A stretch of 64,000 bases of DNA, taken from Pseudomonas sp. FP1742 (GTDB lineage Bacteria; Pseudomonadota; Gammaproteobacteria; Pseudomonadales; Pseudomonadaceae). A program made the translations under genes and the position numbers. Below, one piece after another: positions 17,489 to 28,051 of this stretch; the first letter of the stretch is position 1, and every line of letters begins with the position of its first letter. The notes beneath the pieces were generated by a model. It saw only the letters and a program-made list of their open reading frames with translations. It had not been told where the DNA came from and searched no databases. The stretch spans positions 5,270,001 to 5,334,000 of the forward strand of contig NZ_CP117460.1 of assembly GCF_030687145.1 (NCBI RefSeq). The letters are read 5' to 3'.

Positions 17489-18370
17489 TTACCACTTCAT
17501 CTCGCCCTTGGCGACTTTGGCGCTCAGCTCGAGCGAGCTTTCTTCGCCCAGGGTCGGGTAGCGTTTTTTCATCGCGCCGATCAGTTCGGCTGAATCTTTC
17601 GCCTTGGCGGTTTCTTCGTCGAACGCCTTGATGTAATCGGCGGTGAACTGCACAGCCGCCAGAGAGCGAGCGCTCTCACCGAGGTAGTGACCCGGCACGA
17701 TGGTGTTCGGCTTCAAGGCTTCGATCGTATGCAGCGTGGTCAGCCAATCGGCATGGGATTGCGGGGGCTGGGTGTCAGCCATCCATACATGAATGTTTTC
17801 GGCGACGACCACGCCACCGACCACGGCCTTGATCGACGGAATCCACACAAAGCTGCGATCCGGCTGTTTGCCGTCCAGGCCGAGCACCTGCAGTTTCTGC
17901 CCTTCCAGCATCAGGCTGTCGCCCTTGAGCACGTGCGGCACGATGGTTTTGTTCGGCACGTCGGCGCCCATTTTCGGCCCCCAGAACGCCAGTTTGCCGT
18001 CGACGGTTTTCTTGATGTGATCAACCGTCGGTTGCGAGGCCAGTACCTTGGCTTTCGGGAACGCTTTGGTCACGGTGTCGAGGCCGAAGTAGTAATCCGG
18101 GTCACCGTGGCTGATGTAGATGGTGGTCAATTGCTTGCCGCTGGCGCGGATTTTTTCCACCACCTGTTCGGCCTGGGCCTTGCCGAATTGCGCATCCACC
18201 AGAATCGCTTCTTTCTCACCGCTGACCAGTACCGAGGTCACCGGAAATATCGCGTTGGTGCCAGGGTTGTAGACGTCCAGGGTCAGGGTGGATGCCGCAG
18301 CGGCGTGGGCCGCGAAGCCGAGTGTGGCGGTTGCCAGGAGAATGCGTTTGAGTGAAGTGAAGCCGATCAT
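17489..18370 (-). CDS. Exported MBL-fold hydrolase with non-canonical metal motif
   Basis: A 293-residue metallo-beta-lactamase-fold protein with a signal peptide (RILLATATLGFAAHAAAAS). The usual HxHxDH box is replaced by SHGDPDYYFG, so the second and last histidines are absent, while the later metal His in VPGHYLG is present. I believe this variant box is shared by a subfamily of exported MBL proteins, so it need not mean inactivity. GGAG lies before the ATG. It is divergent from a LysR regulator gene, which probably controls it. Confidence 0.88.
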   Translation of the reverse strand: MIGFTSLKRILLATATLGFAAHAAAASTLTLDVYNPGTNAIFPVTSVLVSGEKEAILVDAQFGKAQAEQVVEKIRASGKQLTTIYISHGDPDYYFGLDTVTKAFPKAKVLASQPTVDHIKKTVDGKLAFWGPKMGADVPNKTIVPHVLKGDSLMLEGQKLQVLGLDGKQPDRSFVWIPSIKAVVGGVVVAENIHVWMADTQPPQSHADWLTTLHTIEALKPNTIVPGHYLGESARSLAAVQFTADYIKAFDEETAKAKDSAELIGAMKKRYPTLGEESSLELSAKVAKGEMKW

Positions 18371-18484
18371 CTGTTGCTCCGTTGTCCGAATGCCGTGCTT
18401 GGCGATGGGACAGAGCTTAGTTGCCTGGTTCGATACAAAAAATGCGATGCTTGAACATAGTTTGTTTCTGAAAGCGGGCAAATC

Positions 18485-19390
18485 ATGGATCGTCTACAAG
18501 CAATGCGGGTGTTCGTCACGGTGGTGGACCTGGGCAGCCAATCGGCCGCCGCCGATCACCTGGACCTGTCACGGCCGGTGGTTTCCCGGTATCTGGCGGA
18601 GCTGGAGGATTGGGTCGGCGCGCGCCTGATGCATCGCACCACGCGCAAATTGAGCCTGACCGCCGCCGGCAGCGAAATCCTGCCCCGCTGCCGGCAGATG
18701 CTCGATTTGTCCAGCGACATGCAAGCCGCCGTCAGCGAGCCGGACGAAGCACCGCGCGGCCTGCTGCGGATCAGCGTCAGCACCTCGTTCGGCCAGGCGC
18801 AACTGGCGGACGCCATGGCGGCTTACGTCAAACGCTACCCCGGCGTGAGCATCGACCTGCAGATGCTCGACCGCACGGTGAACCTGGTGGATGAGCGCAT
18901 CGACCTGGCCATCCGCACCAGCAACGACCTGGACCCGAACCTGATCGCCCGACGACTGACCGTCTGCCGCTCGGTGATCTGCGCCTCCCCCGCTTACCTG
19001 CGCGAGCACCCGGCGCCGCAGCGGGTCGAAGACCTGAGCCTGCACAATTGCCTGACCCACTCCTACTTCGGCAAAAGCCTCTGGCATTTCGAGCAGGATG
19101 GCGAACCGGTCTCGGTGCCGGTACAGGGCAACATCAGCGCCAACGAAGCCAGCACCCTGCTGCGCGCGGCAATGGCCGGGGCCGGTGTGGCGATGCTGCC
19201 CAGTTACCAGGCCGGCGTGCATATCCACAGCGGCGAACTGATCCGCCTGCTGCCCCAGGCCGAGCCCCGACAGATGAACATCTACGCGGTGTATGCCTCA
19301 CGCAAGCACATGCCGGCGGCGTTGCGCAGCATGCTGGATTTCCTGGTGCTCAGGTTTCCCGAAGAACCGGCGTGGGATATCGGCTTATAA
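18485..19390 (+). CDS. LysR-family regulator, divergent from MBL gene
   Basis: A 301-residue LysR regulator of the YafC/DsdC-like group: MDRLQAMRVFVTVVDLGSQS start, helix-turn-helix SAAADHLDLSRPVVSRYLAE and an effector domain with GLLRISVSTSFG and DLAIRTSNDLDPNLIAR. There are 114 bases between its start and that of the MBL-fold gene on the other strand, the normal arrangement for a LysR regulator and its target. Confidence 0.92.
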   Translation: MDRLQAMRVFVTVVDLGSQSAAADHLDLSRPVVSRYLAELEDWVGARLMHRTTRKLSLTAAGSEILPRCRQMLDLSSDMQAAVSEPDEAPRGLLRISVSTSFGQAQLADAMAAYVKRYPGVSIDLQMLDRTVNLVDERIDLAIRTSNDLDPNLIARRLTVCRSVICASPAYLREHPAPQRVEDLSLHNCLTHSYFGKSLWHFEQDGEPVSVPVQGNISANEASTLLRAAMAGAGVAMLPSYQAGVHIHSGELIRLLPQAEPRQMNIYAVYASRKHMPAALRSMLDFLVLRFPEEPAWDIGL

Positions 19391-19399
19391 CCGGATCAA

Positions 19400-19494
19400 A
19401 ATGTGGGAGCGGGCTTGCTCGCGAAAGCGGTGTGACATTCAACAATGATGTCGACTGATTCACCGCATTCGCGAGCAAGCCCGCTCCCACATTG
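19400..19494. repeat. Paired REP element
   Basis: REP pair 3' of the LysR gene. Confidence 0.9.
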
Positions 19495-19609
19495 GGTCAT
19501 CAGTGTTCTGAATATCGCGTTAAACGCGGGGGTGGTTTTGCTGGCAACTCATCCCCGCTGACCTATGCTCAAAACAGTACCGAAAGGTATTCGTTCAGAG
19601 GTCAACGCC

Positions 19610-19786
19610 ATGAACATCAAAACAAGAAGATACCTCGCCATTTTCATCACTTGCGCGGCGACACTGGCGCTGTATGGCACGGCTGCCTGGCGTGTCGAAC
19701 AGTTGCGCAAAGTGCCCCGTGACTTCGCGAGCTGCAACTTCGAGCGCTGCATCCCCCACAGCGCAAGCCTCAACGCTCTGCGTTAA
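19610..19786 (+). CDS. Small single-pass membrane protein
   Basis: A 58-residue protein: positively charged MNIKTRRY, one hydrophobic segment (LAIFITCAATLALYGTAAW) and a short tail with two cysteines (CNFERC). AGAGG is 8 bases before the ATG. It could be an uncleaved inner-membrane protein or a poorly cleaved signal peptide. Function unknown. Confidence 0.65.
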   Translation: MNIKTRRYLAIFITCAATLALYGTAAWRVEQLRKVPRDFASCNFERCIPHSASLNALR

Positions 19787-19795
19787 CGAAGGGAT

Positions 19796-20692
19796 TCAGG
19801 CCTCGCTGCCCTGATCGGCCTTCAAGCGGTCGCGAAAAGCCTTGGGCGAGATCCCCACCCGACGCCGGAACAGGCGTGTGAAGTTGGTCGGATCGGAAAA
19901 CCCCAACACGTCGGACATTTCATAAATGGTCATGCTGGTGTAGGTCAGCAAGCGCTTGGCCTCCAGCAATTGACGTTCGTGCATGATCTGCAACGCCGGT
20001 TGCCCCGCCAGTTCACGGCATGTGCCGTTGAGGTGGGACACGGAGATCCCCAGCCGATGGGCCAGGTCCTCGACCTTGACGTGCTGGCGATAGGTTTCTT
20101 CCACCAACTGAATAAAACCGTTGAGGTATTCCCGGGCACGCTGCGGACGCTGACTGGCCGCGCGGCGCTGAATCACCTGACGGCTGACCCACACCATGAT
20201 CACGCTGACCAGCGAATGCATGAGCATTTCCCGCGCCGGTTGATGACCGGTGTATTCGCTTTGCAGCGCTGAAAACAGGCTGTTGAGGTACTCGCTGTCC
20301 TTGCCCGCCGGGTAGCTTTCGGCTTGGGCCAGGGCATTTACCGAATTGCCCAACTGCGCCTGAAGATGGGCGACCAGCGGCGCGGCCAGGGTGACGACGA
20401 ACCCTTCGACGTCCTCGGAAAACCGATAACCATGCACCGATAACGGCGGCAGAATGATGATTGCCGGCTCAGCCAATTGTGAGCGTTTGCCTTCGATCTC
20501 AAGCTCTGCCTGACCTTTGAAGACGAAGAGCAACTGACACAAATCAGCGTGGCGATGGGGTTTTATTTCCCATTGATGTTCGCGGCTGCGTTTGGAAATG
20601 GTTTCACAGTGGAGCAAATCGGGGGTCGGCCAATCCAGGCTTTCACCGTAGAGTTTGAACACCGGAATCGATGGCAGGGCGGGCTTGTTCAT
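19796..20692 (-). CDS. AraC-family regulator next to pobA (PobR/PobC-like)
   Basis: A 298-residue regulator. The N-terminal cupin (about 35-110: HRHADLCQLLFVFKGQAELEI) senses the inducer; the C-terminal double helix-turn-helix ends the protein (VEDLAHRLGISVSHLNGTC, DVLGFSDPTNFTRLFRRRVG). The start MNKPALPS at 20692 is chosen over upstream in-frame codons because homology begins there. In several pseudomonads pobA is controlled by a divergent AraC-type regulator; the arrangement is the same here, so induction by 4-hydroxybenzoate is likely. Confidence 0.88.
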   Translation of the reverse strand: MNKPALPSIPVFKLYGESLDWPTPDLLHCETISKRSREHQWEIKPHRHADLCQLLFVFKGQAELEIEGKRSQLAEPAIIILPPLSVHGYRFSEDVEGFVVTLAAPLVAHLQAQLGNSVNALAQAESYPAGKDSEYLNSLFSALQSEYTGHQPAREMLMHSLVSVIMVWVSRQVIQRRAASQRPQRAREYLNGFIQLVEETYRQHVKVEDLAHRLGISVSHLNGTCRELAGQPALQIMHERQLLEAKRLLTYTSMTIYEMSDVLGFSDPTNFTRLFRRRVGISPKAFRDRLKADQGSEA

Positions 20693-20718
20693 CACTTCAA
20701 TCCAGGCCTCGAGGGTAA

Positions 20719-22065
<1,347 letters not shown>

Positions 22066-22143
22066 CCTGCTACCGACTTACACTGGCGAGCATCCCCGCT
22101 CGCCTTGCCTCTTGCGGGTCCATCACTGCCCGCAGGTTTTACC

Positions 22144-23661
22144 GTGACCAATCTCAACCGGCCTGAAACACCCAAACCGGCCATTCGCAGTGTGCTGATC
22201 GCCCTGATGCTGGCGATCTTTCTGGGTGCGCTGGATCAGACCATTGTCGCCGTGTCGATGCCGGCGATTTCCGCGCAGTTCAAGGATGTCAGCCTGCTGG
22301 CCTGGGTGATTTCCGGGTATATGGTAGCGATGACCGTGGCAGTGCCGATCTACGGCAAGCTCGGCGACCTGTATGGCCGCCGCCGGTTGATGCTGTTCGG
22401 CATGGGCTTGTTCACCCTGGCGTCATTGTTTTGCGGGATGGCGCAAAGCATGGAGCAACTGGTGCTGGCGCGGATCTTTCAAGGCATCGGCGCCGGCGGG
22501 ATGATTTCGGTGAGCCAGGCGATCATCGGCGACATCATTCCACCCCGCGAACGCGGTCGCTATCAGGGCTACTTCAGCAGCATGTACGCAGTGGCCAGCG
22601 TGGCCGGGCCGGTACTCGGTGGCTACATGACTGAATACCTGTCCTGGCGCTGGGTGTTTCTGATCAATCTGCCGTTGGGCCTGGGTGCCTGGCTGGTGGC
22701 CTACCGCACGCTGGTCGGGCTACCGGTGCCGCAACGCAAGCCGATCATCGATTACCTCGGTACGTTGTTAATGATCATTGGTCTGACGGCGTTGTTGCTG
22801 GGCATCACGCAGGTTGGCCAGGGGCATTCGTGGCGCAGTGCCGAAGTCGCGGGTTTGCTCGGTTGTGCGGTAGTGGTGCTGGCGGTGTTCGTCTGGCATG
22901 AACGGCGGGCACGGGAGCCGTTGCTGCCGATGCACTTGTTCGCCAACCGCAATGCAGTCCTTTGCTGGTGCACGATTTTCTTCACCAGTTTCCAGGCCAT
23001 CTCCTTGATCGTGCTGATGCCGCTGCGCTTTCAGAGTGTCACCGGCGCCGGGGCTGACAGCGCCGCGATGCACCTGTTGCCGCTGGCCATGGGTTTACCG
23101 ATAGGCGCGTATTTCGCCGGGCGCCGGACCTCGGTGACGGGTCGTTACAAACCGATGATCCTGACCGGTGCCCTGCTTATGCCAGTCGCGATTCTCGGCA
23201 TGGCGTTCAGTGCGCCTCAAGCGTTTTTGCTGAGTAGCCTGTTTATGCTGCTCTGCGGCATTGCTGGCGGAATGCAGTTCCCGACGTCGTTGGTGGGCAC
23301 GCAAAACTCGGTGGATCAACGAGACATCGGCGTCGCCACCAGCACCACCAATCTGTTCCGCGCTCTGGGCGGCGCAGTGGGTGTGGCGTTGATGTCGGCG
23401 CTGTTGCTGGCGTTGTTACAGGATTCGGGTTTCGCGCACATGGCCGGCTCGGCGCTGATGGCCGAGGGTCATTCAGGGAATGTCTTGCTCGATGGTTTGA
23501 ACGCCGCGCCGGGGGATGCGCAAAACGCCTTGCGCGCCGAGTTGCTGCTGACCTTCCGGCATTTGCTGATGGTCAGCGCGGCGGTGTCGCTGCTGGGGCT
23601 GGCGGCGGCGATGGCCATGCCGAACAGGGTGTTGCGGGGGCGGGAAGACAAGGTTCGGTAG
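22144..23661 (+). CDS. MFS drug:H+ antiporter, DHA2 (EmrB/QacA) type
   Basis: A 505-residue inner-membrane exporter with about fourteen segments. Motifs: LDQTIVAVSMPAIS (motif D1), GKLGDLYGRRRLM (motif A) and GYMTEYLSWRWVFLINLPLG (motif C region). The GTG at 22144 begins protein-like sequence; a TTG 39 bases earlier is the alternative. It follows pobA by 78 bases and may be co-transcribed, for example to export an aromatic compound, but this is only positional. Confidence 0.88.
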   Translation: MTNLNRPETPKPAIRSVLIALMLAIFLGALDQTIVAVSMPAISAQFKDVSLLAWVISGYMVAMTVAVPIYGKLGDLYGRRRLMLFGMGLFTLASLFCGMAQSMEQLVLARIFQGIGAGGMISVSQAIIGDIIPPRERGRYQGYFSSMYAVASVAGPVLGGYMTEYLSWRWVFLINLPLGLGAWLVAYRTLVGLPVPQRKPIIDYLGTLLMIIGLTALLLGITQVGQGHSWRSAEVAGLLGCAVVVLAVFVWHERRAREPLLPMHLFANRNAVLCWCTIFFTSFQAISLIVLMPLRFQSVTGAGADSAAMHLLPLAMGLPIGAYFAGRRTSVTGRYKPMILTGALLMPVAILGMAFSAPQAFLLSSLFMLLCGIAGGMQFPTSLVGTQNSVDQRDIGVATSTTNLFRALGGAVGVALMSALLLALLQDSGFAHMAGSALMAEGHSGNVLLDGLNAAPGDAQNALRAELLLTFRHLLMVSAAVSLLGLAAAMAMPNRVLRGREDKVR

Positions 23662-23674
23662 AAAGACCGAGTCG

Positions 23675-23769
23675 CCTGCATTCGCGAGCAAGCCTGCTCC
23701 CACAGTAGACCGAGTTTTTCCAGATGAAATGCGGTCGAACGTGGGAGCGGGCTTGCTCGCGAAAGCGGG
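23675..23769. repeat. Paired REP element
   Basis: Inverted REP pair between convergent genes, left arm with one change (CCTGCTCCCAC). Confidence 0.88.
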
Positions 23770-23821
23770 CTGTCAGTCACCGCCATTCAAGGGCTGTAAT
23801 ACCCCGGCATGCTTGTGTGAC

Positions 23822-24691
23822 TTAAGGCCGGGTGCGCAGCTGTTGTTGCAGGTTCTGGATCTGCGCCTGCAGGGTGTTGATGTTGCGGGTGACCTGGCCG
23901 CGGAAGGCATCGAATTCAGCGGTATTGTTGCCACCTTGCGCTGCGGCGGCCGGGCGATTGTCCTGTTGGCTTTTGAGCACGATCATGTCTTGCTCCAGAC
24001 GCTCGATGGCGGCGCTCGGATTGCCTTGGCGCTTCAGCGCGGCGATGTCGGCGCCCAGGCTTTTGAGTTGGGCGTCGAATTTGCTGGTGTCGTCCGACGC
24101 GTTCTTCAACGCGGCCAGTTCGCCGCTCAAGGCTTTGACCTGGGCCTGCAACTGAACATTGGCGGCTTGTTGTTCGGTGGTTTGCGCGGTCATTTGCGCC
24201 AGGCGCTTGTCCAGCTCGGAGGTCTGGCCCAGCACGCCTTGCTGCTGTTTGCTCTGGTCCTGAAGTTTGCTTTCCAGCTGTTTACTCTGGTCCTGGAGCT
24301 TGCCTTCCAGCTGTTTGATTTGCAGCTTCAGCGCTTCACTGCCGGTGTTGACGGTGGATTGGCTGGCCACGACCTTGCCGGAAATGTCCTGCAGGCGCCC
24401 CGCCGCTTCCTCACTGATACGGGCGAAACTTTCCTGGGTCGCCACCAGTTGCTGTTCCATCAGCGAGATCTGCTGAAAACTCCACCAGGCAAGGCCGGCG
24501 AAGGCGAAGAACAACGCGCCGACCAAGGCCCACAGCGGGCCGGTGCTCGGGCCTTTGACCTTGACCACCGGTGTGGTGCGCGAATGCACGGACGTGCGCG
24601 CGGTGGTCGGAAAATCATCGTCGTCGAGGCTGTCGGCACGCAGGCTCGGGACATCGTCGAAGTCGTCATTGGCATCGTTACGCATGGACAT
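23822..24691 (-). CDS. Single-pass membrane protein with long coiled coil
   Basis: A 289-residue protein: acidic, Asp-rich N-terminal tail (DDFDDVPSL, SLDDDDFP), one membrane segment (PLWALVGALFFAFAGLAWW, about 53-72) and then about 190 residues of Gln/Lys/Leu heptads including two near-identical SKQLESKLQDQ-type units. The C-terminal coiled coil would be periplasmic. No catalytic domain is visible. It is a conserved Pseudomonas neighbour of the argP region; function is unknown to me. ATG at 24691 begins MSMRND. Confidence 0.8.
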   Translation of the reverse strand: MSMRNDANDDFDDVPSLRADSLDDDDFPTTARTSVHSRTTPVVKVKGPSTGPLWALVGALFFAFAGLAWWSFQQISLMEQQLVATQESFARISEEAAGRLQDISGKVVASQSTVNTGSEALKLQIKQLEGKLQDQSKQLESKLQDQSKQQQGVLGQTSELDKRLAQMTAQTTEQQAANVQLQAQVKALSGELAALKNASDDTSKFDAQLKSLGADIAALKRQGNPSAAIERLEQDMIVLKSQQDNRPAAAAQGGNNTAEFDAFRGQVTRNINTLQAQIQNLQQQLRTRP

Positions 24692-24807
24692 GGAGTCAAC
24701 CTTTGTGAAACGCGGTGATGGCTTGATGCGGCGAAGTATAACCCTCGCTGGCGCACCGGTTGACCCTGAACCCCGAACTCGGTTCAGTTGGGGGCGGCCC
24801 TTGTGTG

Positions 24808-25800
24808 TCAGCGAATGTCCTGAGCCTTCCACCAGGCGCAGAATTCATCGAGGGCGGTCCAGAGGCTGACTTTCGGATCGTAGTCCAGATAATGCCGGGC
24901 ACGACTGATGTCCAGGGTGAAATTTTTGTTCATGACTTGCATGCCCAACCGCGACAGCGTCGGCTCGGGACGACCCGGCCACAGCTTGCACACGCCCTCG
25001 TTGAGTGCGGCAAGGCTATAAGCCAAGCCGTAGGAACGGTAACGGGTCACCTGTGGGACATCCATTTTACGCATCACGTAATTGACCACATCCCACAACG
25101 GCACCGGCGCCCCATTGCTGATGTTGTAGGCCTTGCCCAACGCCGAACCCGTGGCCAGCAAGCTACTGAGCAATGCTTCATTGAGGTTTTGCACGCTGGT
25201 GAAGTCGACCTTGTTCAGGCCGTTGCCGATGATCGCCAACCGCCCCTTGCGCTGCATTTTCAGCAGCCTGGGGAAAATGCTCATGTCGCCTGCGCCCGTC
25301 ACGAAACGCGGGCGCAGGGCCAGGGTTTCGAGGCCGAACTCCTGCGCACCGAAGACTTTTTGCTCGGCCAGGTATTTGGTCGCGGCGTAGGGATGTTTGA
25401 AGCGCTTGGGCACCTGGTCTTCGGTCAACCCCAGATGATCGCGGCCATCGAAGTAAATCGACGGCGACGACAAGTGCACCAGGCGCCGCACCCGTTGTTT
25501 CAGGCAGGCCTCGACCACGTTCTCGGTGACCTCGACGTTGCCTTGATGGAAATCCTGATAGCGCCCCCACAAACCGACAGCGCCGGCGCAATGGACCACG
25601 GCTTCGACGTCTGAACACAGGTCGCGCGCCAACTGCGGGTCGCTCAAGTCACCCTGAATGAACTCGGCGCCACGGCGAACCAAATGCTCGACGCTCTCGG
25701 CCCGGCGACCGTTGACCCGCACATCCAGGCCCTGCTCCAGGGCGAAACGCGCAAAGCGCCCGCCAATGAAGCCGCTTGCGCCGGTGACCAGAATCTTCAT
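24808..25800 (-). CDS. NAD-dependent epimerase/dehydratase (3-beta-HSD-like extended SDR)
   Basis: A 330-residue extended SDR. The cofactor motif TGASGFIGGRFARFALEQG is at the N-terminus and the catalytic YxxxK is in HPYAATKYLAEQKVFG, preceded by LSSPSIYFDG with the active-site Ser. The later region (ALRPRFVTGAGD, NLNEALLSSLLATG) resembles 3-beta-hydroxysteroid dehydrogenase-type sterol or sugar-nucleotide enzymes. Substrate unknown. Same strand as and 75 bases downstream of argP. Confidence 0.9.
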   Translation of the reverse strand: MKILVTGASGFIGGRFARFALEQGLDVRVNGRRAESVEHLVRRGAEFIQGDLSDPQLARDLCSDVEAVVHCAGAVGLWGRYQDFHQGNVEVTENVVEACLKQRVRRLVHLSSPSIYFDGRDHLGLTEDQVPKRFKHPYAATKYLAEQKVFGAQEFGLETLALRPRFVTGAGDMSIFPRLLKMQRKGRLAIIGNGLNKVDFTSVQNLNEALLSSLLATGSALGKAYNISNGAPVPLWDVVNYVMRKMDVPQVTRYRSYGLAYSLAALNEGVCKLWPGRPEPTLSRLGMQVMNKNFTLDISRARHYLDYDPKVSLWTALDEFCAWWKAQDIR

Positions 25801-25875
25801 GTATTGCTCCGAATATTTCGTTTTGCGTTTTGCGCTTTGCATATTGCGTAGGGCGTGAAGTCTTGACGCCAGCCG

Positions 25876-26769
25876 TCAGTCCAACGGCACCAGCCATTGC
25901 CTGGATGAGCGCACCAATTGATCGGTGAGTAACCCCAATAGCTGACCGCCATTGCGCCAATGATGCCAGTACAGCGGCACATCGATCGGCTTATCTGGCA
26001 AAAGCTCCACCAATTGGCCGCGCGCCAGTTGCTCGCGCACCTGCAATTCAGGCACCAGGCCCCAGCCCAGCCCCGCTTCCGTGAGACGCAGAAACCCTTC
26101 GGACGAGGGGCATAAATGGTGTTCGAAACCGCCGTCCACGCCTAATGAGGCGAGATAACGATGCTGCAGAAAATCGTCCGGGCCAAACACCAGGGCCGGG
26201 GTTCTGGCCAACTGATCGGCGCGCACACCTTGGGGAAAATGCCGGGCAATGAACGCCGGGCTGGCCAGCGCACGGTAGCGCATCGCCCCCAACAACACAC
26301 TGCGCGCCCCAGCCACCGGCCGCTCACTGGCGCACAGACATCCCGCCACTTCACCCGCGCGCATGCGTTTGAGGCCGACGGTCTGGTCTTCCACCACCAG
26401 GTCGAGCAACAAATGTTGTTCCGCGCAGAAGTCCCCCACAGCCGCCGCCCACCAGGTGGCCAGACTGTCAGCATTGAGCGCAATGCGCAGGCGTTCCGGC
26501 AGGCCTTCTTCGTCCAGTGCCGGCACCAGGCTTTGCAGATCGCGCTCCAGCAATCGCACCTGCTGCACATGGTTGAGCAATCGCCGGCCGATTTCCGTCG
26601 GGGCCGGTGGCGTTACGCGCACCAGTACCGGTTGGCCGACCCGCGCCTCCAGCAGTTTGATGCGCTGGGAGATGGCCGATTGGGACAAGCCCAACACCTG
26701 CGCGGCGCGTTCGAATCCGGCCTGCTCGATCACGGCGGCGAGCGCCGACAGCAATTTGTAGTCGAACAT
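25876..26769 (-). CDS. argP: LysR-family regulator of arginine/lysine export (ArgP/IciA)
   Basis: A 297-residue LysR regulator. MFDYKLLSALAAVIEQAGFE and the helix-turn-helix AAQVLGLSQSAISQRIKLLE are close to ArgP, which in E. coli activates the arginine exporter gene argO and responds to Lys/Arg. The divergent unit here contains an ArgO/LysE exporter gene, which supports the name. Confidence 0.9.
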   Translation of the reverse strand: MFDYKLLSALAAVIEQAGFERAAQVLGLSQSAISQRIKLLEARVGQPVLVRVTPPAPTEIGRRLLNHVQQVRLLERDLQSLVPALDEEGLPERLRIALNADSLATWWAAAVGDFCAEQHLLLDLVVEDQTVGLKRMRAGEVAGCLCASERPVAGARSVLLGAMRYRALASPAFIARHFPQGVRADQLARTPALVFGPDDFLQHRYLASLGVDGGFEHHLCPSSEGFLRLTEAGLGWGLVPELQVREQLARGQLVELLPDKPIDVPLYWHHWRNGGQLLGLLTDQLVRSSRQWLVPLD

Positions 26770-26865
26770 CAGTTTTCCTAATGAGCGATCAGGACTATTG
26801 GTTTTTCTTATACAGCTTCCCACCGGAGAATGGCCAGCAAGAACTCTTGAACAAGGATCACCGAC

Positions 26866-27267
26866 ATGGCTGGCGAAACCTCATTGGCAACCCTGCTGCG
26901 CAGCATGAGCCCGCAACTCAACGACGGCGAATACGTGTTCTGCACCTTGCCCGACGGCAAGCTGCCCACTGGCCTTGAGATTGTCGGCAGCTTTCGCGAA
27001 CAGGAAGGGCTGACGGTGATTCTGCAACGTTCCCACGCCGAAAAGGCCGGTTTCAGCTTCGACTACGTCGCGGCCTGGATCACCTTGAACGTGCACTCGG
27101 CGCTCGAAGCCGTCGGCCTGACCGCCGCGTTCGCCACGGCACTGGGCCAGGCCGGCATCAGTTGCAACGTGATCGCCGGCTACTACCACGACCATTTGTT
27201 CGTCGGCCAGGCCGATGCCGAACGCGCCCTGCAGGTGCTGCGGGATCTGGCAACCAACGCGGAGTAA
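26866..27267 (+). CDS. ACT-domain protein preceding argO
   Basis: A 133-residue protein made of ACT-like folds: LRSMSPQLNDGEYVFCTLPD, FREQEGLTVILQRSHAE, and SALEAVGLTAAFATALGQAG with ISCNVIAGYYHDHLFVG. Small ACT proteins bind amino acids. Its position between argP and argO and only 5 bases before argO suggests a role in the amino-acid-responsive export unit, but no function is established that I know of. Confidence 0.82.
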   Translation: MAGETSLATLLRSMSPQLNDGEYVFCTLPDGKLPTGLEIVGSFREQEGLTVILQRSHAEKAGFSFDYVAAWITLNVHSALEAVGLTAAFATALGQAGISCNVIAGYYHDHLFVGQADAERALQVLRDLATNAE

Positions 27268-27272
27268 ACGTT

Positions 27273-27875
27273 ATGTGGCAAAGCTATGTGAACGGCCTGT
27301 TGGTGGCCGCCGGGCTGATCATGGCGATCGGCACCCAGAATGCGTTTGTGCTGGCTCAGAGCCTGAGGCGTGAACATCACCTGCCGGTGGCGGCGCTCTG
27401 TGTCACCTGCGATGCGTTGCTGGTGGCCGCCGGTGTGTTCGGCCTGGCCACGTTGCTGGCGCAGAACCCGACCCTGCTGGCCATCGCCCGTTGGGGTGGC
27501 GCGGCGTTTCTGCTGTGGTATGGCAGCCTGGCCCTGCGTCGGGCGTGCTCGAAACAAAGCCTGCAACAAGGCGAGAACCAGACCGTGCGCTCACTACGGG
27601 CGGTACTGCTCAGCGCTTTGGCGGTGACCCTGCTCAACCCGCACGTTTATCTGGACACCGTGTTGCTGATTGGCTCCCTTGGCGCACAACAGACCGAACC
27701 CGGTGCTTATGTCGTGGGCGCGGCCAGTGCTTCGTTGCTGTGGTTTTTTACCCTGGCCCTTGGCGCAGCGTGGCTGGCGCCGTGGTTGGCACGCCCCAGT
27801 ACCTGGCGAATTCTCGACCTGTTGGTGGCCGTGATGATGTTCACCGTAGCGATTCAACTAGTCATCGCCGGGTGA
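27273..27875 (+). CDS. argO: LysE/ArgO-family basic amino acid exporter
   Basis: A 200-residue inner-membrane exporter with about six segments. The conserved start GLIMAIGTQNAFVLAQSLRR and the central LNPHVYLDTVLLIGSLG are diagnostic of LysE/ArgO, which exports arginine (and sometimes lysine). The ATG lies 5 bases after the ACT gene stop. Likely activated by the divergent ArgP. Confidence 0.92.
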   Translation: MWQSYVNGLLVAAGLIMAIGTQNAFVLAQSLRREHHLPVAALCVTCDALLVAAGVFGLATLLAQNPTLLAIARWGGAAFLLWYGSLALRRACSKQSLQQGENQTVRSLRAVLLSALAVTLLNPHVYLDTVLLIGSLGAQQTEPGAYVVGAASASLLWFFTLALGAAWLAPWLARPSTWRILDLLVAVMMFTVAIQLVIAG

Positions 27876-28051
27876 TTTATTCCAAAAGGCTCTGGAACCT
27901 CTATCCCACACAGTTGTTGCGTGGTTATGCCGCACCCCCGGTGCTATGATCCGATCCCTGCGCCGCAAAGAGTACAAACTCCCCGGCGCATGTCTGGCCG
28001 CCCGTGATCGGCCTTGCGCTCACCGCAACTGACCTGATTAGGAGAATCATC

